Positions 52,860 through 60,918 of a DNA stretch of 64,000 nucleotides are shown piece after piece (position 1 is the stretch's first letter; each line of letters begins with the position of its first letter). The position numbers and the translations under genes are program-made. This DNA is from F1-80-MAGs062 sp046345315 (GTDB lineage: Bacteria > Planctomycetota > Planctomycetia > Planctomycetales > Planctomycetaceae): assembly GCA_046345315.1 (NCBI GenBank), contig JBKDKA010000198.1, positions 1-64,000 of the forward strand. The letters run 5' to 3'. The notes under the pieces are model-generated. The model searched no databases, had not been told where the DNA came from, and was given only the letters and a program-made list of their open reading frames with translations.

Positions 52860-54188
52860 GTGACTGCAACTTTTTTCCGAACACTGCTGCTCCTGATACT
52901 GACTACCTTTGCTCATGTCGCTGGCAGCGAGGCGACATTTCGAGTCGGTTTCGCTCAGAGAGACATGACACCGCCGGTCCCGACGCCGATGTGGGGATAT
53001 GGAGCCAGAAAAGACAAACTGTCTGAGGGGACACTGGACCCGCTGATGGCCAAGGCCATCGTGATCGAAGCATCGGGCGACCGTCTGGCGCTGGTGGGAC
53101 TGGATATGGGGCGAGCCCCAACAACGGCAATGATGGAACAGATCAGATCGTCCATCAGAGAGAAAGCTCAGATTGAACACGTCCTGATCGTGGGATCGCA
53201 CACTCATCATGGTCCCGTCTTTGAGCTGTCCGATCGAGAAGGATTCGGTAAAGGAAAATTCGACGCAGCAATCGGGTGGCTGAAAACTGTGCCGGAACAG
53301 CTCTCAGAGACAATCATTGCGGCAGCTGCGTCGCTGAAGCCTGCCCGCATGGGGATTTCGACGACAGAAGTTCCCTATAACCGAAATCGCCACACGAAGC
53401 AAAAACCGCCTGCTCGTGATCCATTTCTGGCAGTCATGCGTTTCGATGACACGGACGGAAAACCTCTGGCGGTACTGGTGAACTTTGCGGCTCACCCCGT
53501 AATGACAGACAGTCGTCTCCTGAAGTTCTCCGCTGATTATCCCGGATTTCTGATGAATACCGTGGAAGAGAAAATCGGGTGCCCCTGCGTCTTCATGCAG
53601 GGCGCATCAGGAGATCTCAGTGTCAATCCTGTCGATGTATCAGGGCCTGAAGCATTCGGAAAGAAGCTGGGCGGGGAATGTGCAGCCCTGGCCTCAACAA
53701 TCAATACCGAAACACCGGCTCACCCGTCTCTGAAAGGACGCGTCGATCGATTCCGATTCTCGAAACGAATCGATCTCTCGAATCCAGCGGTGATGTTCGC
53801 CTATTCGCAGGCTTTCTTCCCTGAACTCATCCAGAATTTCGTGGAAGAGTATCGCGATGGCATCCAGCCGGAACTGAATACCGTCATGCTGAACCGTGAG
53901 ATTGCTTTAGTGGGAGGCTCGGGAGAATTCTTCAGCAATCACGCTGTCCGGCTGAGAGAGCGATCTTACGTAAAGCACACACTCTTCTTCGGCTGCTGCA
54001 ACGGCTACATGAACTACTTCCCAACCATCGAAGCGGTGTCAGAAGGCGGCTATGGCGCCGATGTGTATGTTTCTCCGGTCGAAGTCGGTGCGGGAGAGCA
54101 GATGATGAATCGAGCTCTCACCAACATCTATGTCATGCTGGGAAAGATCGCAGAGGGAAAACAGACCACCGTCAAGCCGGAAGAGTGA
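52860..54188 (+). CDS. Neutral/alkaline ceramidase-like protein (paralogue 2, canonical motif)
   Basis: From GTG 52860 (AAGGAG at 52843-52848) 442 residues with a signal peptide (FFRTLLLLILTTFAHVAGS). FRVGFAQRDMTPPVPTPMWGYG opens the domain; GSHTHHGPVFE is the zinc site; CVFMQGASGDLSVNPV retains the serine and its neighbours of the family nucleophile motif. This copy is therefore the likelier amidohydrolase of the two. It would cleave the amide of ceramide-type lipids outside the cytoplasm. 106 bases after the methyltransferase, on the same strand; probably one transcription unit of three genes. Confidence 0.87.
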   Translation: MTATFFRTLLLLILTTFAHVAGSEATFRVGFAQRDMTPPVPTPMWGYGARKDKLSEGTLDPLMAKAIVIEASGDRLALVGLDMGRAPTTAMMEQIRSSIREKAQIEHVLIVGSHTHHGPVFELSDREGFGKGKFDAAIGWLKTVPEQLSETIIAAAASLKPARMGISTTEVPYNRNRHTKQKPPARDPFLAVMRFDDTDGKPLAVLVNFAAHPVMTDSRLLKFSADYPGFLMNTVEEKIGCPCVFMQGASGDLSVNPVDVSGPEAFGKKLGGECAALASTINTETPAHPSLKGRVDRFRFSKRIDLSNPAVMFAYSQAFFPELIQNFVEEYRDGIQPELNTVMLNREIALVGGSGEFFSNHAVRLRERSYVKHTLFFGCCNGYMNYFPTIEAVSEGGYGADVYVSPVEVGAGEQMMNRALTNIYVMLGKIAEGKQTTVKPEE

Positions 54189-54213
54189 CTCCGTATTCAG
54201 CCGCTCCAGATGC

Positions 54214-55470
54214 TCAACGAATCTGCCCGTTACCACGTACCACATACTTGTAGCTGGTAATTTCGCGCAGCCCGCACGGTCCTCTGGCATGAAATCGGTC
54301 TGTGCTGATGCCGATTTCGGCACCCAGACCGAATTCCCCGCCATCGTTGAATCTGGTGCTGGCATTGACCACAACAGCTGCCGAATCCACTTCTGATTCA
54401 AACTTTGATGCGGAGGAAACATCATTGGTCACGATGCAGTCTGTATGAGCAGAACCGTACGTTCGAATGTGCTCAATTGCATGATCAACCGAATCGACGA
54501 TTCGAACGGACATGATGAGCGCAAGATGTTCGGTTCGATAATCCTGTTCTGTCACTTCCCGACTCCCGGGGATCAGGATTCGACTCTCCGCACAGCATCG
54601 CAGTTCCACCCCCCTGCTCTGCAGTTCCGAGGCAATTCGTGGCAGCAGTCGTGCTGCCGCCTGACGATGGACCAGCAGAGTTTCTGCCGCGTTGCAGACA
54701 CCCGGTCGATGACACTTACTGTTTACTGTAATATCAACCGACATCTTTTCGTCGGCTGTTGCATCGATGAAGACGTGACAGATGCCGTCAAAATGCTTGA
54801 TGACAGGCATGGTGGCTTCGCGAGTCACACGCTCAATCAATGATCGACCGCCTCGAGGAATCGTCACGTCAATCCGATTCCCCATCTTCAGAAAATGTCC
54901 GACGGCTTCTCGATCCGTTGTGGAAACAAGCTGTACGGCATGAACCGGCAGGGAGGTATCACGAAGTGCTGCTTCAATGATCTGCTGAAGAACGGAATTG
55001 CTGTGAAACGCTTCGCTGCCACCCCGAAGGATGACGGCATTCCCGCTTTTCACACAGAGCGCCGCGGCATCAATAGTGACATTCGGTCGAGACTCATAAA
55101 CGAAAAACACAACACCCAGTGGCACTCGGATCTTTGAAATCTGAATCCCGTTCGGACGTCGGCTTCCTTCGATCACCTCGCCGATGGGATCCGGCAGTGC
55201 TGCAATCTCTTCGACGGAAACTGCAAGGCTGCTGATTCGTTCCGGAGTCAGAGCAAGGCGATCGAGCATCGCGGAACTGAGACCGTTCTTTCTTCCCTGA
55301 TCGAGGTCTCGGGAGTTTGCAGCGACAATGGAGTCGGTACCGCTTCGCAGTCCCGCTGCAAGCCGAAACAGCCAGTCGTGTTTCTGATGTCCCGTTGCGG
55401 TGGCGAGCGACGATGCGGCCGCTCTGGCCTGCAGCGCTGTTCGTTCCGTGTATTCCTGAAGTGAGGTCAT
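54214..55470 (-). CDS. proA: Glutamate-5-semialdehyde dehydrogenase (gamma-glutamyl phosphate reductase)
   Basis: From the ATG at 55470 (MTSLQEYTER) 418 residues, the usual ProA length; the frame stays open to 55581 but the extra residues overlap the upstream gene. Family motifs: GVVFFVYESRPNVTIDAAALCVKSGNAVILRGG, PRGGRSLIERV, HFDGICHVFID, and the catalytic Cys in GVCNAAETLLV. ProA reduces gamma-glutamyl phosphate to the semialdehyde in proline synthesis. No proB or proC is in the window. It follows a cyclic-nucleotide-binding gene by 65 bases on the same strand. Confidence 0.96.
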   Translation of the reverse strand: MTSLQEYTERTALQARAAASSLATATGHQKHDWLFRLAAGLRSGTDSIVAANSRDLDQGRKNGLSSAMLDRLALTPERISSLAVSVEEIAALPDPIGEVIEGSRRPNGIQISKIRVPLGVVFFVYESRPNVTIDAAALCVKSGNAVILRGGSEAFHSNSVLQQIIEAALRDTSLPVHAVQLVSTTDREAVGHFLKMGNRIDVTIPRGGRSLIERVTREATMPVIKHFDGICHVFIDATADEKMSVDITVNSKCHRPGVCNAAETLLVHRQAAARLLPRIASELQSRGVELRCCAESRILIPGSREVTEQDYRTEHLALIMSVRIVDSVDHAIEHIRTYGSAHTDCIVTNDVSSASKFESEVDSAAVVVNASTRFNDGGEFGLGAEIGISTDRFHARGPCGLREITSYKYVVRGNGQIR

Positions 55471-55535
55471 TGGATTCACAGGTTTTCTGACAATACGGCT
55501 CTGACAATACGAACTGAAATACGATGGATTAAAAG

Positions 55536-56084
55536 TCAGAGGTTCCAGCTGGAATAAACTGCCGACCGAAACGTCTGCCATTCGTCTCGATGCTCAGAAG
55601 CTTCGGGACGATTGACGAGATCACCCACCCAGGTGTCCATTCGGCGGAGACGTTCAGCGAGTACAGCAGCAATGTTAAGGGACACTCGAAACGCCGCACC
55701 GGGAGCAGTCTCCGAAATTTTCATAAAATCCTCTCGGGTGAAGGTACAGACTGTCACCGGAGACGTCGCACGAATCGTGGCTGAATGAGGTGCATTTCGC
55801 ACAAATGACATCTCCCCGAAGACATCGCCCGCCTTCAGTTCTGCCAGAATCATTTCTCGGCGATCGTTCGCAGTCCTCGCGACGACACACTCCCCCGAAA
55901 CAATAATCCACAGCGCCTGAATGGATTTTCCTTCATGCAGAATCGTCGCCCCGGAATCAAAGCTCATCCGGGTCATTTCCCGGACAATCTTCGATGCATC
56001 CGTTGCGGAAATGCCTTCAAAAATCGGAAAGCTGATCAGTTGCTCGGGCGTCATCGGAGCACCCGGGTGCGAAGATGTTTTCAT
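55536..56084 (-). CDS. Stand-alone cyclic-nucleotide-binding domain protein
   Basis: 182 residues containing one CNB domain (about residues 18-135): FPIFEGISATDASKIV, ILHEGKSIQALWIIVSGECVV, and the phosphate-binding-cassette region LKAGDVFGEMSFVRNAPHSATIRAT. The arginine expected for cAMP binding is present in SATIRAT. There is no helix-turn-helix, kinase or channel domain, so it must act through a partner. Upstream of proA with a 65-base gap. Ligand and partner unknown. Confidence 0.9.
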   Translation of the reverse strand: MKTSSHPGAPMTPEQLISFPIFEGISATDASKIVREMTRMSFDSGATILHEGKSIQALWIIVSGECVVARTANDRREMILAELKAGDVFGEMSFVRNAPHSATIRATSPVTVCTFTREDFMKISETAPGAAFRVSLNIAAVLAERLRRMDTWVGDLVNRPEASEHRDEWQTFRSAVYSSWNL

Positions 56085-56222
56085 GAGGCTCAGCGCCCTG
56101 TGTACAGTCTCAAGATGGTACTATTGCGGCTGACGGGTTCTCTCAGAAACGAGCCTGGCGTTCAAACGGTACAGCCGTTTTTCAGCGACTCGGAGAATTT
56201 CTGAAAGCCCTGGTGGTCAGCA

Positions 56223-57455
56223 TCAGATTCCGCCGAGGACGGTAGCACGGCCAACACGCCCGATACCCAGAAGGTAAGCCGCAATTCGCAGCGGGATGTG
56301 TTTTTCCTCCGCCAGGGTCCAGACTTTATCGAAACTTCGGGTCATGGTTTTCTCCAGTTCCTCCCGAACTCGCTCAATATCCCAGCGGAAATACTGCTGA
56401 TTCTGAACCCATTCAAAGTAGCTGACCGTCACACCGCCGGCATTCGCCAGAATGTCCGGCAGCACGACAATTTCGCGGTTTCTGAAAATCAGATCCGCCT
56501 CCGGAGTCGTCGGCCCGTTCGCAGCCTCAACGATGTATTTCGCTCGGACGTCCTTCGCGTTGCTTTCGGTAAACACGCCCCCAAGAGCTGCGGGGATCAG
56601 CACATCGACATCGAGCGTCAGAAGAGCCTCATTGGTGATTGATTCGGCGTCCGGGTAGCCGTTCAGACTGCCGTTCTTCTTTGCGTATGCAAGTACGGAA
56701 GGAATGTCGAGGCCTTTTCGATTCAGGATCGCGCCGCCAACATCGGAAACAGCAATCACTTTTCCACCCGCGCGATGCATGAATTCAGCCGTGAACGTCC
56801 CGACGTTGCCGAAACCCTGAATCGCAATCGTGGAGGATTCCATGTTGCGACGAAACTTCCGGAGAAGTGCCTGTGTCAGAATTCCAACTCCGCGACCGGT
56901 CGCCTCTTCGCGTCCCTCAGCACCGTAAAGTTCCGTGGGTTTACCGGTGACACAGGCCGGATTGAATCCATGAAACTTTTCGTACTGGTTCATGATCCAT
57001 GCCATGACCTGAGAATTGGTGCCCATGTCCGGCGCAGGGATATCCTTATCTGGCCCGATGATATCGTGCAGCTCATCCACGAAACGTCGTGTCAGACGCT
57101 CAAGTTCATCGATTGAAAGCTCTTTCGGGCGAACACTGATGCCGCCTTTCGCGCCGCCATAGGGCAGATCCACAACAGCAGTCTTCCACGTCATCAATGA
57201 TGCCAGCGCCAGGACTTCGTCGGAATCCACTTCGTGATGATAGCGCAGACCACCTTTCATCGGACCGCGCGCACTGTTGTGCTGAATTCGGTATCCGACG
57301 AATGTGGCGATGTCACCGTTGTCCAGCTTCATCGCAACCTGAACCTTGACTTCCCTCTCGGGAGTCAGAAGCAGCTTCTTCATGTTCGATGAGAGGTCCA
57401 TGATCGTGGCAGCTTCATCAAAGTACTGCCCGGCTGCGTCAAACGCATTCTTCAT
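56223..57455 (-). CDS. gdhA: Glutamate dehydrogenase (Glu/Leu/Phe/Val dehydrogenase family)
   Basis: 410 residues. Catalytic region: YRIQHNSARGPMKGGLRYH and the Lys in DLPYGGAKGGI; PAPDMGTNSQVMAWIM; and the Rossmann segment AIQGFGNVGTFTAEF. C-terminal ANAGGVTVSYFEWVQN is typical of glutamate dehydrogenases. It interconverts glutamate and 2-oxoglutarate with ammonium. Its ATG shares ATGA (57452-57455) with the stop of the upstream SGNH-like gene, so the two are translationally coupled. Cofactor (NAD or NADP) not assigned. Confidence 0.95.
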   Translation of the reverse strand: MKNAFDAAGQYFDEAATIMDLSSNMKKLLLTPEREVKVQVAMKLDNGDIATFVGYRIQHNSARGPMKGGLRYHHEVDSDEVLALASLMTWKTAVVDLPYGGAKGGISVRPKELSIDELERLTRRFVDELHDIIGPDKDIPAPDMGTNSQVMAWIMNQYEKFHGFNPACVTGKPTELYGAEGREEATGRGVGILTQALLRKFRRNMESSTIAIQGFGNVGTFTAEFMHRAGGKVIAVSDVGGAILNRKGLDIPSVLAYAKKNGSLNGYPDAESITNEALLTLDVDVLIPAALGGVFTESNAKDVRAKYIVEAANGPTTPEADLIFRNREIVVLPDILANAGGVTVSYFEWVQNQQYFRWDIERVREELEKTMTRSFDKVWTLAEEKHIPLRIAAYLLGIGRVGRATVLGGI

Positions 57456-58690
57456 TGCTGTATTTCCCCGTTCACTGATAACTGACTGGACAGTTCTTCG
57501 GAAGATCCTGAATGGCTCAGGACCTGTGAAAGATATTCATCCGAGTGGTTCAGGATGAACCTGGCAATTTCTCGCGAGTAAAGTGCCATTCCGTACCCGG
57601 ACAACATCAGATGCGATCGGCTGTACAATTTTTCCGGACTTCGAAACGCTCGAAACTGCTGCGACGCATCCAGAAACGGTATCGAATTGCTTTCGCAGAA
57701 TAGCTGAATGATCCGAAACGGAAGAGTGCCTCGACAGGGCGTCGGCCCGGTAACTCGGCTGCTTTCGGCGAGCCGGGGAGCTGCTGTATCGGGCAGCTGC
57801 TGCCAGATCACCGGACAGGTTGAGACCAGAAGTTGCCCACCCCCCCGCTGAACGACTTTCTGCAGCTGCAGAACCGGTTCCAGCGCATTCTTCACCTGAT
57901 ACTCGAGGTCGGGCGGAGAGTCTGAGATCCATGCCAGAGGCAGCTCACTCTGAAACAATCGATCACTGCCACGACACTCGCAGGCCGTGTAACGTTCCGC
58001 GGAATTCAGAGCCCATGTCCCGAGAGCTGTTCGCTTCAGTTTTCTGATGAAAGCGCCGGGCAGAGGTGACGAATTCCGGACGGCAAGTTCCGGATGGGTG
58101 CAGACCAGCCTCTGCGAGCTCTCTTTCAGAAACATCCGGTAGCTGGTGTCATCAGCCACGTCCGTCATGTCAAAGTGCAGCACCACCAGATCCGGCTGAA
58201 GCTCAGTCAGATTTTCCTGATAGTTCAGTAGACAGAGAAGCGGGCAGAACCCGGGCACACCACCGTTGATGACTTCGACCTTCTTCTGAAGGCGTCCGCT
58301 CAGCAGTGACTGCATTCGCGATGAAATCGTCTGTCTCTCCGGAACCAGAGGACCGAATACATTCTCGTCCCCGAGGATCAGAATCCGGAATGTGCCGGAA
58401 TCTTTGGGTACGGCAATGTCAGCGCCGCGGATCCCGAGTCGATTCGTTCGAATCACATAACGCTGCCCGTCCGGTCCGATCCGGAACGCCGACGATGAGC
58501 GAACCTCGTGATGACACACATCAGAGGGTTTCAGAAGGTATTGAAAATCCAGGCCGGCAGCGGTGGCAATGCAGGGTGCCCGGAGCGGCATCTGACTCCG
58601 GAGATAGAACTCCAGTCCCGTGATGATCGCCAAAATCAGCAGGAATGCTGAAAGCAGCGTTCGCATCATCAGGAGAAGTCGCAATCTCAT
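57452..58690 (-). CDS. SGNH/GDSL-fold membrane-anchored protein with degenerate nucleophile block
   Basis: 412 residues with one N-terminal membrane segment (LLSAFLLILAIITGLEFYL). The SGNH fold is indicated by FRILILGDENVFGPLVPE (block I), VEVINGGVPGFCP, LQPDLVVLHFDMTD (block III-like) and the C-terminal SHLMLSGYGMALYS (block V with His). Block I has GDEN in place of the usual GDS, so the catalytic serine is missing. Similar proteins in Planctomycetes often sit next to MBOAT acyltransferases, but none is here. Overlaps gdhA by four bases. Confidence 0.82.
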   Translation of the reverse strand: MRLRLLLMMRTLLSAFLLILAIITGLEFYLRSQMPLRAPCIATAAGLDFQYLLKPSDVCHHEVRSSSAFRIGPDGQRYVIRTNRLGIRGADIAVPKDSGTFRILILGDENVFGPLVPERQTISSRMQSLLSGRLQKKVEVINGGVPGFCPLLCLLNYQENLTELQPDLVVLHFDMTDVADDTSYRMFLKESSQRLVCTHPELAVRNSSPLPGAFIRKLKRTALGTWALNSAERYTACECRGSDRLFQSELPLAWISDSPPDLEYQVKNALEPVLQLQKVVQRGGGQLLVSTCPVIWQQLPDTAAPRLAESSRVTGPTPCRGTLPFRIIQLFCESNSIPFLDASQQFRAFRSPEKLYSRSHLMLSGYGMALYSREIARFILNHSDEYLSQVLSHSGSSEELSSQLSVNGEIQQ

Positions 58691-58881
58691 GCTGGATCCT
58701 GCCGGAACGGAGTTTGTGGTTCCGGCCTTTCCATAACCCGCAGCAGATCTGAGCGAAACGCTTAAGATCTGGTGAAACCGTTGATTCCCGGAATTTTACG
58801 AGCGCGCCAGGAAAGCCTCAATACAGAGTTTTAAAGCCAGAACCCTGAAAAAAACGCATGCAAACCAGGAATCTGGCACGT

Positions 58882-58916
58882 AAAAAGGGCGAGCTTCCTC
58901 AGGAAACTCGCCCTTT
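58882..58916 (-). terminator. Intrinsic terminator of the sigma-54 activator homologue gene
   Basis: On the minus strand a 10-bp stem aaagggcgag / ctcgcccttt with loop tttcctgaggaag is followed by a T run (CCCTTTTTA). It sits about 40 bases after the stop at 58957. Confidence 0.9.
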
Positions 58917-58956
58917 CGCAATCAAACTGTTCTGCTTTTCGATATCTCTCGTCGAA

Positions 58957-60495
58957 TCACGCCACTCGACGCTGTGGCTCTTCACTCATTCCTCCGGACG
59001 TCATTGCGACAGTTCCGAAGGTCTGACGAGCCAGGTTGGAACCCGGACCGCCTCGTGGAGGATATCCGTACTCGCGAAGTTTGCCTGACAGAGTTCGAAG
59101 GCCGATCTTCAGAATCTGAGCGGTACGTTCCCGATTTCCGTTGCAGCGAGCAAACGTCGATTCGATCAGCTTTCGTTCCATCTCTCGAAGTGTCATTCCG
59201 ACGCCTTCAACACCCTCTTCTTCAGGATCCACATTCTGAAGCCACGGGCTGAGATCTTCGCAGGAAATCGTTTCAGTAACATCAACGGTACAGGCTCGTT
59301 CAATGACATTCTGCAGCTCGCGAACGTTACCCGGCCACGAATGAGTCTCGAGCAGCCGCATCCCTTCAGTGGAAATCTGGCGAGGTGGTCGCCCTTCCTT
59401 GAGTGAAATCTGGCTGATGAAATGCTCAACCAGAAGAGGAATGTCATTCTGGCGAACTCGCAGCGGTGGCGACTGCAGCGTAATTCCGCTGAGATGCTGC
59501 AGAAGATCATCACGGAAGCGGCCTTCCATGGCCAGACGATTCAGGTCACCGTGCGTAGCAGCGATGAACCGAATGTTGGGTCCGTCCTGACTTCCGTGAA
59601 GTACTGAAGTGGCTCGCTGCTCGAGCAGCTGTGCCAGCCGACGCTGAAACGGCAGTGCCACCGTGTCAACATTGTCGAGCAGAATCGAACCACCCTCGGC
59701 CATCTTCAGGTAGCCGGGAAAGCCGTTCGGTGTTCCCTCTCCGAACAACTGCAGTTCAAGAGTTTCCACAGAGTGGAGACTGCAGTCGATTCGCAGAAAA
59801 GGTCGCGAGGCTCGACGGCTGCATCGATGAAGACCTTCCGCGATCAGTGTTGTTCCGCTTCCGGGCTCACCCCGTACCAGAACTGTTCGGTCATCATCTG
59901 CTGCGATGCGAATACTTTCTCGCAGAGACTGCATTGCCGGAGTGCTTCCGACCAGATCCATCAGATTTCGATTGAGCAGCTGTCGACGCAGCTTCTCGTT
60001 ATCACGAATCAGCTCGCCACGCTTCAGAGCATTCAGAAGAGCGGCACCGAATCGTGATGCTGAATACGGACGTTCGATGACTTCACATTCAAACGTCGGT
60101 ACTGTTTCGCGACCCCATCGGGAATCTTCACCAACGATGCAGATGATCTGAGCGGCTTTCGAGTGGCTTCGGATGGCGGAATTCACTTCCTGCATCCGGG
60201 CCACATTGTCCGCATCATCGATGATGCAGCAGGTGAATTCCTGCCGGCTCAGATGGAAGAGCATCGCGTCAGGACTGTCAGTCTCGCAGACCGTCATACC
60301 TCGCTTACGGACATCGTCGGCCAGAAGCTGCCGTGCCCCTGGTCGTGGAGAAAAGACCAGGACGCTGCGGACCTGTGTTTCCGACTCCACAGCGGGAGTC
60401 AAAGTCGGAGTCGCTTCAGCAGAGCCTGTAGAAACTGCGTTTGGAAAACGCAGAATATGCGGCTCATGATGAGCGCCTTGAGGGAACTCGTTCAT
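58957..60495 (-). CDS. Sigma-54 activator homologue with degenerate ATPase motifs and receiver-like N-terminus
   Basis: 512 residues from ATG 60495 (GAGGA ribosome site). Residues 43-157 resemble a receiver domain (VLVFSPRPGARQLL, CCIIDD, VIERPYSA), though the conserved Lys is Arg. The AAA+ domain keeps its overall fold but Walker A reads GEPGSGTT (209-216, Lys to Thr), Walker B reads ILLDNVD (Glu to Asn at 275), the sensor I Asn is His (AATHGD), the GAFTGA loop is absent, and the YRL arginine is His (FRDDLLQHL). Sensor II WPGNVRELQN and the Fis helix-turn-helix (ERTAQILKIGLRTLSGKL) are intact. I infer a DNA-binding protein that no longer hydrolyses ATP or activates sigma-54. Confidence 0.9.
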   Translation of the reverse strand: MNEFPQGAHHEPHILRFPNAVSTGSAEATPTLTPAVESETQVRSVLVFSPRPGARQLLADDVRKRGMTVCETDSPDAMLFHLSRQEFTCCIIDDADNVARMQEVNSAIRSHSKAAQIICIVGEDSRWGRETVPTFECEVIERPYSASRFGAALLNALKRGELIRDNEKLRRQLLNRNLMDLVGSTPAMQSLRESIRIAADDDRTVLVRGEPGSGTTLIAEGLHRCSRRASRPFLRIDCSLHSVETLELQLFGEGTPNGFPGYLKMAEGGSILLDNVDTVALPFQRRLAQLLEQRATSVLHGSQDGPNIRFIAATHGDLNRLAMEGRFRDDLLQHLSGITLQSPPLRVRQNDIPLLVEHFISQISLKEGRPPRQISTEGMRLLETHSWPGNVRELQNVIERACTVDVTETISCEDLSPWLQNVDPEEEGVEGVGMTLREMERKLIESTFARCNGNRERTAQILKIGLRTLSGKLREYGYPPRGGPGSNLARQTFGTVAMTSGGMSEEPQRRVA

Positions 60496-60918
60496 GATTT
60501 CCTCAATCTGTGAGCAGAGAGTGGAGAGACAGAGGTGGGACGGAGGAGAGGTGAACCAGATGACTGAATAAGGATCTCAGGATCTGCATGAGACGCAGAT
60601 AAGATCCCGATCAGACATGCAGTTCATTTGTTCCAGAACGGAACAGAGGACAGGAAAGGAGAACATCAGACAGGAACGGAGAAGAGAGAGGTGCACGGTC
60701 ACCGTTGCTGGTCATCCGTGCGAGAGGCCGAGTGATATCTCCACTGCGTCGATGATGTCAACACGTGTTCTTCACGAAACTGAAGAAAGTTCTCTGCATT
60801 TCAGGGATTTTCATCAACACGTTACTGAATGCCTGTGTTTTTGAGCCTCAGCCCGGCAGTTTCTGCCGAACGCATCTGACCTTCGGTCAGGTGGTCGATA
60901 TACGCACATCCATGTTGA
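60496..60918. other. Long leader of the degenerate sigma-54 activator homologue
   Basis: 423 bases between the exported YHS-like gene stop and the regulator start (both leftward). Between about 60507 and 60700 the plus strand is strikingly purine-rich, as gagcagagagtggagagac at about 60511 and agagaggtg-type tracts near 60690 show, so a transcript of the regulator would carry a pyrimidine-rich leader. Two tight hairpins (cggcag-ttt-ctgccg at 60854-60868 and ctgacc-ttc-ggtcag at 60876-60890) lie just after the YHS-like gene stop but lack a T-run. No gene is supported. Confidence 0.5.

Noticed and set aside
60854..60890. Two hairpins as intrinsic terminators of the YHS-like gene
   Set aside because: Neither is followed by a T-run on the transcribed strand.
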